From assembly GCF_007828215.1 (NCBI RefSeq), contig NZ_VIUE01000013.1:46301-110300 (forward strand): 64,000 nt of DNA. Reading direction: 5' to 3'. Position 1 is the first letter of the stretch, and each line of letters starts with the position of its first letter. Below are positions 1-9,087 of this stretch, piece by piece. This DNA is from Pseudomonas sp. SJZ074 (GTDB lineage Bacteria > Pseudomonadota > Gammaproteobacteria > Pseudomonadales > Pseudomonadaceae). The notes under the pieces were generated by a model. That model did no database searches. It saw only the letters and a list, made by a program, of their open reading frames with translations, and was not told where the DNA came from. The position numbers and the translations under genes were made by a program.

Positions 1-1184
1 TGTCGAACTATGCCGAGTTCGATGAAAGCCTCAGTCATTACTCGCAGTCGTCGTTGCATCTGTTGGAGCAGCGCTTGAACCCGCTGCTCGATCCATTCTT
101 CGTCTCCACGGTAACGCTGACATCGCCTGCCACGGGCCGTAAGGTCACGGGCGACTTCATCATGGTGCCGCGTTCGGCGGCCCAGCTTGCCGCGATGCCC
201 GTGGAGGAGTCGTGTGCAGTGATCGGCCAGGCCATCGACATGGCGCGGCAGCGTGGCGCTACCCTGGTGGGATTGGGCGGGCACACCTCGATCGTAACGG
301 GGGGAGGCATGCGCCTGCTGGATAAAGGCGTGGCCCTGACCACCGGCAACAGCTACACCTTGCTGACAGCGGTGGAAGCCGCCTGTCGCGCGGTGCGCAT
401 GACCGGGCGACGGATGCAGGACATGCGCGTCGCCGTCGTCGGTGCAACGGGCAGCATCGGTTCGGCCATCGCCCGGTTGATCGTGGCGCAGGCCGGCCAG
501 GTCACCCTGGTGGGCAACCCCAAGAGCGCACGCTTCAACACCCCGCGTTTCGCGTCAGTGATCAACCAGCTTGTGGCCTACAGCGCGCAGGCGACGGCGG
601 CACCGGGTAGCGTGCTGGCGCATATCGCGCAACGCCTGGACGGGCAGGACAGTGCCAGCCTCGGCTCGCTGCTCCTGACGGAAAACGGTCGTCACACGGC
701 GTTGCGTTGGAGCAACGATGTCCAGCAGTCGCTGGTCGACGCCGACCTGGTGCTGATCGCGACCAACAGTGCCGAACGGTTCATCAGCGCCGACGATATC
801 GCCGCCGATGCCATCCTGTGCGACATCTCCAGGCCGGCCAATGTCAGCCAGGACATCGCCATTCGCCGCCCGGACGTGCTGGTGCTCGATGGGGGCATTG
901 TCGAAATGCCTGGCGACGCCCGACTCGGCTCGCGCTACGGCATCCCCGACGACCTGGCTTACGCCTGCATGGCCGAGACCATGATGCTCGCCCTGGAAGG
1001 CCTCTCCCGGCATACCAGCCTCGGCCTGGACCTGAGCAACGATGACCTGGAACTGGTCCAGGCGCTGTCCAGCCGCCACGGGTTCAAGCTTGCCGGCTTC
1101 CGCAGTTTCGACAAAGCCCTGGACCCTGTCGCCTGGCAGCGCTACGCCGAGCGTTTCAATCTTGCCACCGCCGAACCTATCTGA
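1..1184 (+). CDS. Long-chain acyl-ACP reductase-like protein (5' truncated by window edge)
   Basis: The reading frame is open from base 3, so the true start lies outside the window; the first start-like codon inside it is TTG at 54. Numbering from that codon, a GLGGHTSI segment (about 73-80) and TTGNSYT (about 96-102) precede a Rossmann nucleotide site GATGSIGSA (130-138). A cysteine in YACMAET (about residue 305) lies where the catalytic cysteine of cyanobacterial acyl-ACP reductases is found. That family reduces acyl-ACP with NADPH to a fatty aldehyde, which fits the acyl carrier protein gene downstream. It is the first visible gene of a co-directional eleven-gene set. A shikimate-dehydrogenase-like oxidoreductase of other specificity is the alternative; substrate is inferred from family resemblance only. 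Confidence 0.6.
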   Translation, partial: SNYAEFDESLSHYSQSSLHLLEQRLNPLLDPFFVSTVTLTSPATGRKVTGDFIMVPRSAAQLAAMPVEESCAVIGQAIDMARQRGATLVGLGGHTSIVTGGGMRLLDKGVALTTGNSYTLLTAVEAACRAVRMTGRRMQDMRVAVVGATGSIGSAIARLIVAQAGQVTLVGNPKSARFNTPRFASVINQLVAYSAQATAAPGSVLAHIAQRLDGQDSASLGSLLLTENGRHTALRWSNDVQQSLVDADLVLIATNSAERFISADDIAADAILCDISRPANVSQDIAIRRPDVLVLDGGIVEMPGDARLGSRYGIPDDLAYACMAETMMLALEGLSRHTSLGLDLSNDDLELVQALSSRHGFKLAGFRSFDKALDPVAWQRYAERFNLATAEPI

Positions 1185-1198
1185 CCGAGGAAGCCCGA

Positions 1199-1651
1199 AT
1201 GCCGGTATTGGAAAAAACCACGCTGATCAAAGGGCGTAGTTGTGCGCAGGTCTTCGATTTCTGCATGGAGGGAGTCAACTTCCCAAAGATTTTCCCTGAA
1301 CGGGTCACTCCGTTGGGCAACATCGACATCGCCGATCTACGGATCGCCCAGGGACGCCAGTTCCGCTTCCGGCACTGGATGTTCGGGTTCATCCCGGCCA
1401 ACTGGACCGTGGCCATTCGCGAGGTCAAGGAGAATGAGTACTTCATCGACGAGATGATCAAGGGGCCGTTGAGTGCCTTCCGGCACGAACATCGGGTCGC
1501 AGCGGCGGCCGGCGGCACGCTCTATACCGATCGGGTCACCTACAAGGCGATAGGGGGGGCATTGCTGGAGCGGCTGTTTGTGGATGCCTACATGGACCGC
1601 ATCTTCGAAGCCCGTCATCGCAACATGCAACAACTACTGGATGCCTCATGA
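1199..1651 (+). CDS. SRPBCC-family (START/polyketide-cyclase-like) small protein
   Basis: A 150-residue soluble protein with no signal peptide. It opens with a beta strand and an FDFCMEGVNFPKIFPE segment typical of the SRPBCC helix-grip fold, and it ends in a long amphipathic helix (LLERLFVDAYMDRIFEARHR) that would close the hydrophobic pocket. Such proteins bind lipids or act as aromatase/cyclases on ACP-bound polyketides. A GAGGA ribosome site lies just before ATG 1199, and the stop overlaps the next start by four bases (ATGA at 1648), so the two are translationally coupled. In this cluster it probably binds or folds the acyl intermediate; that role is inferred from neighbours only. Confidence 0.7.
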   Translation: MPVLEKTTLIKGRSCAQVFDFCMEGVNFPKIFPERVTPLGNIDIADLRIAQGRQFRFRHWMFGFIPANWTVAIREVKENEYFIDEMIKGPLSAFRHEHRVAAAAGGTLYTDRVTYKAIGGALLERLFVDAYMDRIFEARHRNMQQLLDAS

Positions 1652-2778
1652 TCTCGATTGAAGTAGTGAACACCGCCAAGCGCCTGAAGCAGTTCATCGA
1701 GCTGCCTTTCCGCTTGTACGCCGACGATCCGAAGTGGGTGGCGCCCCTGCGCAGTGACATGAAGCGCATCCTGTCGCCACGCCACAATCCGTTCTTTCGC
1801 GAAGCGCAGATCGAGCATTTCCTGGCGGTGGACGGACAGGGACAGGCGCAAGGCCGGATAAGCGTGAGCATCCATGCCGAGTACAACCAGCGTTTCGGCG
1901 ACGAGCATGTGTTCTTCGGCTTCTTTGAGGTGACCCCAGACCCTGCCGTTGCGCGTGCCTTGTTTGAGGCGGTTGCCAATTGGGCCCGGGCTCGGGGCAA
2001 ATCCAGGTTGTTGGGGCCTTACAGCTACACTTCGACCCAGGACGCCGCGCTGCTGCTGGAGGACCTGGATGGACGTCCCCCGACGCTGCTGCAAACCTAT
2101 AACCCGCTCTGGTATGCCGAGACCCTCAAGCAGGTAGGCTTCGACCTGGCGTTCACCTTCAGCACCTACGGTGTCGATGCCGAGCAGTATCGTGCGCGAC
2201 GCAAGGCCAACCGCAGCGAAAAAGTGCTGCCCGGCAGCCAGTTCAGTGTGCGCACGGCTACGCGGGCCGACCTCAAGTCCAATCTGGAAGAGATCCGCTG
2301 CCTGTTCAACAGCGCCTTTGCCGAAAACTACGAAGTCGCGCCGATCTCCCAGGCCAGCTTCAAGTTTCATATCGACAGCGTGAAAGCCTTCATCGACCTG
2401 GAAGGGATCAAGCTGATCGAGCTCGACGGTCGAGCGGTGGCGTTCTTTGTGATTTTGCCGGATCTGAACCAGATATTGAGCCAGCTCAAGGGCCACTTCG
2501 GTTTGTTCGATCTATTCAAGTTGGGACGCTACAAGCGCAGCGTCAACGGGGCGGTCATTGCTTTGATCGGTGCCGATCCGTCGGTACAGGGACGCGGTCT
2601 TGGGCGGTTGATCGGTGAGGAAATCGTCCGTTATGCCGAACCGCGCTTCGAACGGGTGGACACCATGTGGATCGATGATCGCAACCCGTCCAGCTACGTG
2701 CTGGCACGCAGTCTCGGGATGCGTCGGACCAAACGCTATGGTGTTTTCGGACTCGATCTGGCTGAAGCAGCGCTCTGA
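1648..2778 (+). CDS. GNAT-fold N-acyltransferase family protein (YghO-like)
   Basis: A 376-residue cytoplasmic protein. The N-terminal half has the signature of a large GNAT-related family (WVAPLRSDMKRILSPRHNPFF at about 30-50, then a run of beta strands). The C-terminal half (about 290-365) carries the acyl-CoA-binding loop QGRGLGRLIGEE and the closing helix-strand pair of GNAT enzymes. Family members are usually annotated only as N-acetyltransferases; some GNAT relatives use acyl-ACP rather than acetyl-CoA. The start overlaps the SRPBCC stop. The position in an ACP/ketosynthase cluster suggests acyl transfer to an amine, but neither acceptor nor donor can be read from the sequence. Confidence 0.7.
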   Translation: MISIEVVNTAKRLKQFIELPFRLYADDPKWVAPLRSDMKRILSPRHNPFFREAQIEHFLAVDGQGQAQGRISVSIHAEYNQRFGDEHVFFGFFEVTPDPAVARALFEAVANWARARGKSRLLGPYSYTSTQDAALLLEDLDGRPPTLLQTYNPLWYAETLKQVGFDLAFTFSTYGVDAEQYRARRKANRSEKVLPGSQFSVRTATRADLKSNLEEIRCLFNSAFAENYEVAPISQASFKFHIDSVKAFIDLEGIKLIELDGRAVAFFVILPDLNQILSQLKGHFGLFDLFKLGRYKRSVNGAVIALIGADPSVQGRGLGRLIGEEIVRYAEPRFERVDTMWIDDRNPSSYVLARSLGMRRTKRYGVFGLDLAEAAL

Positions 2779-2796
2779 CCTGGAGTTGTAGACGAA

Positions 2797-3483
2797 ATGG
2801 ATATTCCTTTGATTTCCTTGACTGGACTGAAAAAATTCTACCCCAGCGGCGATGAACGCAGTCTGGTGCTCAACAGCATCAACCTCGACATTTCCCGTGC
2901 CAGCATGACAGTAATCCGGGGTATATCCGGATCGGGCAAAACCACGCTTCTCAACATACTCGGCGGCCTGGATCGAGCCGACGAGGGCCAGGTGCGCGTG
3001 GGAGACGCGAGCCTGGACAGCATGGACTTCAAGGCCTTGACCCGGTTCCGGGCCGAGCGCGTGGGGTTCATCTTCCAGTTCCACAACCTGATCCCGACGT
3101 TGACGGTCAAGGAGAACGTGTTGACCGGTCTTGAGCCGATCCGTTCGGTCACGCCACGGGACCACGTGCGTGCCGAGGAGTACCTGCGTAAGGTCGGGCT
3201 GCATGAGCATGCCGAGAAATTCCCCTCCAAGCTGTCGGGCGGGCAGCAGCAGCGGGTGGCGATCGCCAGGGCGCTGATCAAGGAGCCGCAATTGATTCTT
3301 GCGGACGAGCCCACTGGCAGCCTGGATGAAGAGACCGGGATGCGGGTGTTCGAACTGTTGCGCCAGATGCAGGAAGAGAAGCAGATCACCGTGGTGATCG
3401 TTACGCACAACCCCGGGCTGGGGCAGCATGCCGACCATGTCTATGAGATGCGCTCGGGCAACCTGCACAGGGCCGACTCATGA
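2797..3483 (+). CDS. ABC transporter ATP-binding protein, LolD/MacB type
   Basis: A 228-residue ATPase with all ABC motifs: Walker [11 protein letters not shown] (about 43-52), the Q-loop [10 protein letters not shown], signature [15 protein letters not shown], Walker [13 protein letters not shown] and a switch histidine in [10 protein letters not shown]. The sequence type (DEPTGSLD, roughly 225 residues) is that of LolD, FtsE and MacB ATPases, which drive mechanotransmission permeases with FtsX domains rather than channel-type import. Its stop overlaps the start of exactly such a permease (ATGA at 3480). It most likely powers lipid or lipoprotein extraction from the inner membrane for the cluster product. 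Confidence 0.9.
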   Translation: MDIPLISLTGLKKFYPSGDERSLVLNSINLDISRASMTVIRGISGSGKTTLLNILGGLDRADEGQVRVGDASLDSMDFKALTRFRAERVGFIFQFHNLIPTLTVKENVLTGLEPIRSVTPRDHVRAEEYLRKVGLHEHAEKFPSKLSGGQQQRVAIARALIKEPQLILADEPTGSLDEETGMRVFELLRQMQEEKQITVVIVTHNPGLGQHADHVYEMRSGNLHRADS

Positions 3484-5840
3484 ACATGCTGGTGCGGCAT
3501 GTGCTGCGCTCGGTTCGGGTGATTCGCTATCGGTTGCTGACCATTGCGCTAATCTGTGCCTCGACCTTTGGCGTGCTGGTGGGTGCCTACTCGGCCATCG
3601 ACAGTTTGTTCAGCACCGTCGAGGACATCCAGTCCAATGCCGCCATGGCGGAGCTGGAGGTGATCTTTGCCCCCGATGACCTGATCAACCTGCCGGCGTT
3701 CGATGACATCGACGGCGTGACCGCCATTCATCATCGCTTGCTCATGCCCGGGCTGGCGCCTCTTGGCGATGAACAGCCGGTCGCTGGATTGATGGTCAGT
3801 GCGCCCGCGCAGGACTTCCTGGCGATCAACCGCTTGAAGGTTTTGCAGGGGCGCCTGCCCGATGCCATGGAGACCACCGGGATCGCTCTGGAGCGAAACT
3901 GCGCGCAGTTCCATGGCAAGGGCGTGGGGGATCGTTTCAACTTCACCGCCGGCCGGGCCGAATACCCGGTGGAGGTGATCGGGATTGTCGAAAGTCCCGA
4001 ATACCTGGTTGCGCCCCTCAACCCCAGCGTTTATGTGCCCAGTAACGGTTCGCTGTGCGTGCTGTTTGCCGACCAGGCGCTGATGCACCAGCAGTTGGGC
4101 TTCTCGGCGATCAACAGCCTGTTGTTCAGCCTGTCGCCGGACGCCTCGCTTACGCAGGTCAAGCAGCGCATCACCGAGCGGGCGCAGTCTCGCCTGGCGG
4201 TGGATTATGTATTGCCACGCCAGGAACAGTTCAGCCAGAAGTTCCTCGAGCTGGACCTCAATACCTTCAAGGTCTTCCTGCCCACGGTGGTGCTGATTTT
4301 TGCGCTGTCGTCGACCCTGGTGGTGTTCTTCCTCATGTATCAGTGGGCCAAGGAAGAGCGGCCGCTGATCGCCATGTTCCTGACCCTGGGGTATAGCCGT
4401 CGACAGGTGGCCTGTGCCTACGGCTTGCCGGCATTGATGTTGATCGTCCTGGCGCTGGTCCTGGGCTGTGGCTTCGCGCTGTTCGACATGTATGCGTTCG
4501 GCTTGAACTATGCGCGAGCCATCGGCATGCCGGAGCCACAACTGCTGTTCAAGCCACCTTATCTGTGGCGAGCCGGTCTGTTGCTGTGCGGTACCGTTGC
4601 CTTGGGCATGTACCTGCCTATGCGCTCCATCCTGCGTATTACACCCATGGACGCCTTACGTGACGTTGGCGCCGGTCAGGAGCAAACCCTGGCGCTGCGC
4701 ATGGTGGCTTGCCTGCGACACATTGGCGGACCTTTCTGGTTCCGCTATTCGTTGCGCAATCTGCTGCGCAGTTGGCGCATCAGCCTGGTGACGGTCCTGG
4801 CCATGTCAGCGAGTATCGCGATCACCATCGCGTTCTACATTTCCCTGACGTCGATGGAGCGCACCGCCATCAGCAACGTCGAGCGTGACAACTGGAGCCG
4901 CGTGGTGGACCTGGACGTGGCCTGGTGGGACGAGGACATCGCCCGTCTCGATGGCCTGGCGCCTGGCAGTCGCTGGTCGACCTTCGTCAAGGGCGGCGCC
5001 CAGGTCAGCGGCCAGGGCCAGTTGGACAACGCCAGCCTGCTGGGTATCGAACCGGCGGACGGCGTGCGTCACGTGAACCTCATGGAAGGCCGGATGCTGT
5101 TGGACGGCGACCTCGAAGCTTTGGTGATCGAGCGTCGTATCGCTATCGCACAGGGCGTTGGTCCGGGCGACCGGCTGACCCTCAAGGTGCGCGGCAATCT
5201 CTATCCAGCCAAGGTCGTCGGGGTGTTTTCCGGGGCGCTGCCGGGCGAAATCATCACCACTCGACGTTTCGCCCAGCGCATGTTGGCCCTCGATGAACAA
5301 TTCACCGGCGCCTACCTGGTCGACGCGGGAAGCAGCGGCCTGGACGACGCCGCGATCTATGCCTTGCCGGGCGTGGTACGGGTAACGTCCAAGCAGAACA
5401 TTGTCGCTTCCATTCTCGAAATCAGCTCGCACATCTGGGTGATCATCCATATCTCGGCGCTGATGAGCATCGCCATCGCCCTGTTGTTCGCCATCACCAG
5501 CATGAACTTCAGCATCGTGGGGCGGCGCGGTGAGTACGGCGTGCTGCGGATCCTCGGTTTCAGCGACCGCAGCGTGTCACTGATCATGCTCTGTGAAACC
5601 CTGAGCATTGCCGTAGTCGCCGGCGTTGTCGCCATCCCCCTGGGATATGGCCTTGGTGCCGTCCTCAACCATCGCCTGACCGATGTCTGGTTCAAGATCA
5701 ACACCGACCCTGCCTTCAGCGATTTCTGGCGAGTCATTCTGCCGGCGTTGGTGATCATTCCCTTTGCGGCGATGCCTGCCATTCGCCACGTATTCCGCAT
5801 CCCGGCGGTTGACACTCTCAAGCTCAGGAACTTCGGATGA
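3480..5840 (+). CDS. ABC transporter permease with two FtsX domains
   Basis: A 786-residue inner-membrane protein. A first membrane helix (about 18-38) is followed by a large periplasmic domain (about 40-260) and three helices (about 265-385). Then comes a second copy of the arrangement: a helix at about 435-455, a periplasmic domain to about 640 and three helices to about 775, with the FtsX-like GRRGEYGVLRILGFS loop. The duplicated FtsX layout means one polypeptide may supply both halves of the transporter, unlike LolC/LolE or a MacB homodimer. It is coupled to the ATPase upstream and to the LolA-like gene downstream by four-base overlaps. Lipid or lipoprotein release to the LolA-like partner is the inferred job. 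Confidence 0.88.
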   Translation: MNMLVRHVLRSVRVIRYRLLTIALICASTFGVLVGAYSAIDSLFSTVEDIQSNAAMAELEVIFAPDDLINLPAFDDIDGVTAIHHRLLMPGLAPLGDEQPVAGLMVSAPAQDFLAINRLKVLQGRLPDAMETTGIALERNCAQFHGKGVGDRFNFTAGRAEYPVEVIGIVESPEYLVAPLNPSVYVPSNGSLCVLFADQALMHQQLGFSAINSLLFSLSPDASLTQVKQRITERAQSRLAVDYVLPRQEQFSQKFLELDLNTFKVFLPTVVLIFALSSTLVVFFLMYQWAKEERPLIAMFLTLGYSRRQVACAYGLPALMLIVLALVLGCGFALFDMYAFGLNYARAIGMPEPQLLFKPPYLWRAGLLLCGTVALGMYLPMRSILRITPMDALRDVGAGQEQTLALRMVACLRHIGGPFWFRYSLRNLLRSWRISLVTVLAMSASIAITIAFYISLTSMERTAISNVERDNWSRVVDLDVAWWDEDIARLDGLAPGSRWSTFVKGGAQVSGQGQLDNASLLGIEPADGVRHVNLMEGRMLLDGDLEALVIERRIAIAQGVGPGDRLTLKVRGNLYPAKVVGVFSGALPGEIITTRRFAQRMLALDEQFTGAYLVDAGSSGLDDAAIYALPGVVRVTSKQNIVASILEISSHIWVIIHISALMSIAIALLFAITSMNFSIVGRRGEYGVLRILGFSDRSVSLIMLCETLSIAVVAGVVAIPLGYGLGAVLNHRLTDVWFKINTDPAFSDFWRVILPALVIIPFAAMPAIRHVFRIPAVDTLKLRNFG

Positions 5841-6616
5841 ACAACAAGCTGCCTGTTACTTTTTCCCTGTTGATGATGTGCATCGGGCCAGCCCATGCCG
5901 ACGATGCGCTGTCGGTCATGCGCGATTCCGATCGCCGCATGAAAGCGGCGGATGAAAGGGTCGATTACCGCATGGAATTGTTGGAAGGCGAGCGCTTGAC
6001 GTTCACCCGCCAGCTCAGCCGCCTGGACAAGCGAATGAGCGATCGCACGGGGACCCTGGTGCGCTTTACCGCTCCGGCAGCCGTAAAGAACGTAGCGCTG
6101 CTGATCGAAGACAGTGGCAAGGCCATCAACGATATCTGGTCCTACACCCCATCGACCAAAAGCCTGCGGCGCCTGGCGGGCTCGCAAAAGCAGAATTGGT
6201 TCATGGGCACGGACTTCACCTACGAAGATTTTGAAGACTACAAGCTGGACAGCTATCAGTTCACCAGCCTGGCGTCTCCCGAGCCTTGCCTGAGCTGGCC
6301 GGCCTGTCGGCGTATCGAGGCGAAGGCAAAAAGCGAAGAGGCGGACGTGTCCGGTTATTCGCGCAAGGTCTACTACCTCGAGGAAGCCAGTCGCTACCCG
6401 GTGCAGGTGGACTATTTCGATCGCCAGGGCGTGCTGGTCAAACAGCTCAAGACCGAGGGCCTGCAAGTCGTCGACGGCTTCAGCAGACCGACGGCTCAGA
6501 CCATGCACAACCTGGCTGCGAACAAGAGCACGCGCCTGATCGTCGAGAAGGTCAGCATCAACCTCGGCGTCGCTGATGCTGAGTTCACCCAACGTGCATT
6601 GCGCACTGAACACTGA
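5837..6616 (+). CDS. Periplasmic LolA-like outer-membrane lipoprotein-sorting protein
   Basis: A 259-residue protein with an N-terminal signal peptide (hydrophobic run LPVTFSLLMMCIG, cleavage probably after PAHA, about residue 22). The body resembles the LolA/LolB-fold family annotated as outer-membrane lipoprotein-sorting proteins, recognisable by repeated beta strands and the FMGTDFTYEDFEDY motif (about 124-137). Such proteins form a half-barrel with a lipid-binding cavity and often accompany RND or ABC exporters. The gene lies directly between the FtsX permease and the ACP gene. It should carry the lipid-like cargo across the periplasm, probably to the outer-membrane protein at 10610. Confidence 0.82.
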   Translation: MNNKLPVTFSLLMMCIGPAHADDALSVMRDSDRRMKAADERVDYRMELLEGERLTFTRQLSRLDKRMSDRTGTLVRFTAPAAVKNVALLIEDSGKAINDIWSYTPSTKSLRRLAGSQKQNWFMGTDFTYEDFEDYKLDSYQFTSLASPEPCLSWPACRRIEAKAKSEEADVSGYSRKVYYLEEASRYPVQVDYFDRQGVLVKQLKTEGLQVVDGFSRPTAQTMHNLAANKSTRLIVEKVSINLGVADAEFTQRALRTEH

Positions 6617-6632
6617 TCCCGGGTAGTCATTT

Positions 6633-6890
6633 ATGTCGACGCAATCGCTGCAAGCATTGGTACTGGATCTACTGGCCAGCACCCTGGAACTGGACATCAC
6701 GGAGATGGACGTCCAACTGAGCGTGGAGGAGTTGGGGCTCGACTCGCTGGACGTGTTGAAGCTGACTTACGCGATTGAAAAGCGCTTTGGCGTCAATCTC
6801 TCCGCCTACAGCCATACCGACATCAGTTCAGTGCATCGCCTGGTGGAAATACTCGCCGAACAGTTGTCCACCCAACGAGCCGTTTCATGA
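6633..6890 (+). CDS. Acyl carrier protein
   Basis: An 85-residue acidic four-helix protein with the phosphopantetheine site GLDSLD; the modified serine is Ser38. It is distinct from the housekeeping ACP and sits directly before a ketosynthase, with which it overlaps by four bases (ATGA at 6887). It would carry the growing or mature acyl chain for the reductase, ketosynthase and dehydrogenase of this cluster. No phosphopantetheinyl transferase gene is present in the visible part, so a genome-encoded one must load it. Confidence 0.93.
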   Translation: MSTQSLQALVLDLLASTLELDITEMDVQLSVEELGLDSLDVLKLTYAIEKRFGVNLSAYSHTDISSVHRLVEILAEQLSTQRAVS

Positions 6891-8104
6891 ACGCCGTCGT
6901 CATCACTGGGGTTGGCTGCGTTTCGCCGTTTGGCGTCGGCCGCCAGGCGTTATGGGACGGTCTGGCCCAAGGGCGTGGCGCCATTGGCCCGGTCTCCGGT
7001 CTGAGCGAGGCGGTTGGTGCGACCTGCAACGCCGGCGCGGCGCCTGAGGACGCCCTGGTCGACCGGTTCAGTGCCAACGAGTTGCTGCTGTTGGACCGTG
7101 CCAGCCAGTTCGCCTTGCTGGCCGCCGCCGAGGCCGTGGACATGGCCGCGATCGACCTGGCACAGGTTGATCCGACGCGCTGTGCGGTTTACATGGGCAC
7201 GGCGGTGGGCGGCAGCGAGTCGTTGCACAACGCTTACCTGGATCTCTACCAGGCCCGCAGCTCCACCCTGGCGCCCTGGACCGTGCCACGGGTCATGGCG
7301 AACGCCGCCGCCAGCCACTTGAGCCTCAAGTACGGCTTCAAAGGGCCCGCCCTGACGATCAGCACGGCATGCGCGTCTTCGACTCAGGCGATTGGCGAGG
7401 CTTATCGCCTCCTGCGCCACGGTGATGCCGAACTGGTCATGGCGGGTGGCACGGACGCCTGTCTCAACGCACTGGTGTGGAAAGCCTGGGAGGCCTTGCG
7501 GGCGATGGCCCCGGATACCTGCCGACCGTTTTCCTTCGGTCGCCGGGGCATGGTGCTGGGTGAGGGCGGCGGTGTCCTGGTCATGGAAACCCTGGCCCAC
7601 GCCCAGGCCCGGGGTGCACCGATCCTGGCCCAGGTATTGGGCTACGGCGTCAACAGCGACGCCGGCGACCTGCTCAAGCCCTCCGTGGATGGCCCGGCCC
7701 AGGCGATGCGCCAGGCCATCGCGGACAGTCGGTTACCCGCCGAGACGTTCGGCTATATCAACGCTCATGGCACTGGCACGTTGCTCAACGACCGTTGCGA
7801 GACCGCGGCGATCAAGCAGGTTTTTGGCAGTCACGCATCGCAGCTATGCGTCTCCTCGGTGAAATCGGCCATCGGTCACCTGATGGGGGCTGCGGGTGTG
7901 GTGGAGTTGATTGGCGGCCTGATGGGCTCGATGCATTGGCAGATTCCCGGCACCCTCAACTACCTGGGCCCGGATGCGGAATGTGACCTGGATTATGTGA
8001 CCGAGGGCACGCGTAAAGCGGATGTCCAGGCCTGGCTGAAAAACTCCTTCGCATTTGGAGGGCTCAATGTTTCCTTGGCGCTGGCCACGGGGTTGTGCCC
8101 ATGA
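6887..8104 (+). CDS. Beta-ketoacyl-ACP synthase (FabF-type ketosynthase)
   Basis: A 405-residue condensing enzyme with the complete Cys-His-His active site: Cys162 in STACASST, His294 in NAHGTGT and His331 in AIGHLMGAAG. The glycine-rich C-terminal loop FAFGGLN is also present. FabF-type enzymes condense an acyl group on Cys with malonyl-ACP by decarboxylation. The intact catalytic set argues for true chain elongation rather than a chain-length factor role. The gene is nested between the ACP and an SDR gene, each joined by a four-base overlap. Chain length and primer cannot be told from sequence. Confidence 0.93.
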   Translation: MNAVVITGVGCVSPFGVGRQALWDGLAQGRGAIGPVSGLSEAVGATCNAGAAPEDALVDRFSANELLLLDRASQFALLAAAEAVDMAAIDLAQVDPTRCAVYMGTAVGGSESLHNAYLDLYQARSSTLAPWTVPRVMANAAASHLSLKYGFKGPALTISTACASSTQAIGEAYRLLRHGDAELVMAGGTDACLNALVWKAWEALRAMAPDTCRPFSFGRRGMVLGEGGGVLVMETLAHAQARGAPILAQVLGYGVNSDAGDLLKPSVDGPAQAMRQAIADSRLPAETFGYINAHGTGTLLNDRCETAAIKQVFGSHASQLCVSSVKSAIGHLMGAAGVVELIGGLMGSMHWQIPGTLNYLGPDAECDLDYVTEGTRKADVQAWLKNSFAFGGLNVSLALATGLCP

Positions 8105-9087
8105 TTCTGGTCACAGGGGCCAGTGGGTGCCTGGGCAGTCATATCGTGCGTTGGTTGCTGGAGCAGGGGGAAACCGTGGCGGTGCTGGTGCTGCCAAAGG
8201 ATCCGGCCCCGGCGCTGGCGGGCTTGCGAGAGCGCCTGGACTGGCGTGAGGGCGATCTGCTGGTTCCGGCCAGCCTTGCCCCGGCACTCCGTGGCGTTAC
8301 CAGGATCTATCACGCCGCCGGCCTGGCCTTGCCCTATGAGAGCGAGCGCCAACGGATGTTCGCGGTGAATGTGCAAGGGACGGTCAATTTATTGCAGGCC
8401 GCCCGCGCTGCCGGTGTCGGCCGCATCCTGCACGTATCGTCCATTGCCGCCGTGGGTTACCCGGCCCGGCAAGCGGATGAAACCATGGCTTATAACGGCG
8501 ATGCGTTTCGCCTGGCCTATATGCACAGCAAGCGGGAGGCCGAGGAGCAGGTACGCCGTTTCTGCGCCGAAGGCATGGACATCGTGATTGCCTGCCCGTC
8601 GGCGGTCATTGCCTCCCACTGCGATGTGCTGCATGGCTGGGGCAAGGTCATGCTCGACCTCCGGTACCGGCGCCTGCCGTTCATTCCACCTGGTGGCATC
8701 GCCGTTATCGGTGCGCGGGACCTGGTGCAGGGGCTGCAAGCCGTCATGGACCGCGGGCAGCGCGGTGAGCGCTACATCCTCAGCGCCCACAACATCAGCT
8801 ACCGCGAACTCTTCGGCTGCATGGCGGACGCGCTGAGCGTCAAGGCGCCACGCTGGCGTCCCCGGACACTGGCCTGGATCGTCGCCTTGCTACGTCCGTT
8901 GGATCTGCTGATTGGTTGGGTTCCGCTGCGGCTCTCGGCTGACGTGGTGGCCTTGTTGGGCCGACAGGTCCATTACCGAACCGAAAAGGCCCGGCAGCAA
9001 TTGGGGTTTGTTCCCCGTCAATCGTTGGAAGATCTGGTGCATGAGACGGCCCATTGGTTGATCCGTCTACAGGAGCGTAAGCGTTGA
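8101..9087 (+). CDS. Extended SDR: NAD-dependent epimerase/dehydratase or 3-ketoacyl reductase-like
   Basis: Start chosen at ATG 8101 because it makes the usual ATGA overlap with the ketosynthase stop; a GTG six bases earlier is possible. The protein (about 328 residues) has the dinucleotide site TGASGCLG (5-12), the catalytic serine in HVSSIAAVG (113-114) and the YxxxK pair Tyr140/Lys144 (YMHSK). It resembles dihydroflavonol reductase and 3-beta-hydroxysteroid dehydrogenase relatives, a group that also includes the OleD reductase of hydrocarbon synthesis. It probably reduces the ketone or aldehyde made by its neighbours. A membrane-seeking stretch near 255-285 is compatible with a lipid substrate. 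Confidence 0.85.
   Translation: MILVTGASGCLGSHIVRWLLEQGETVAVLVLPKDPAPALAGLRERLDWREGDLLVPASLAPALRGVTRIYHAAGLALPYESERQRMFAVNVQGTVNLLQAARAAGVGRILHVSSIAAVGYPARQADETMAYNGDAFRLAYMHSKREAEEQVRRFCAEGMDIVIACPSAVIASHCDVLHGWGKVMLDLRYRRLPFIPPGGIAVIGARDLVQGLQAVMDRGQRGERYILSAHNISYRELFGCMADALSVKAPRWRPRTLAWIVALLRPLDLLIGWVPLRLSADVVALLGRQVHYRTEKARQQLGFVPRQSLEDLVHETAHWLIRLQERKR

Noticed and set aside
8095..8100. GTG start for the extended SDR
   Set aside because: ATG 8101 gives the four-base overlap used by nearly every other junction in the cluster.
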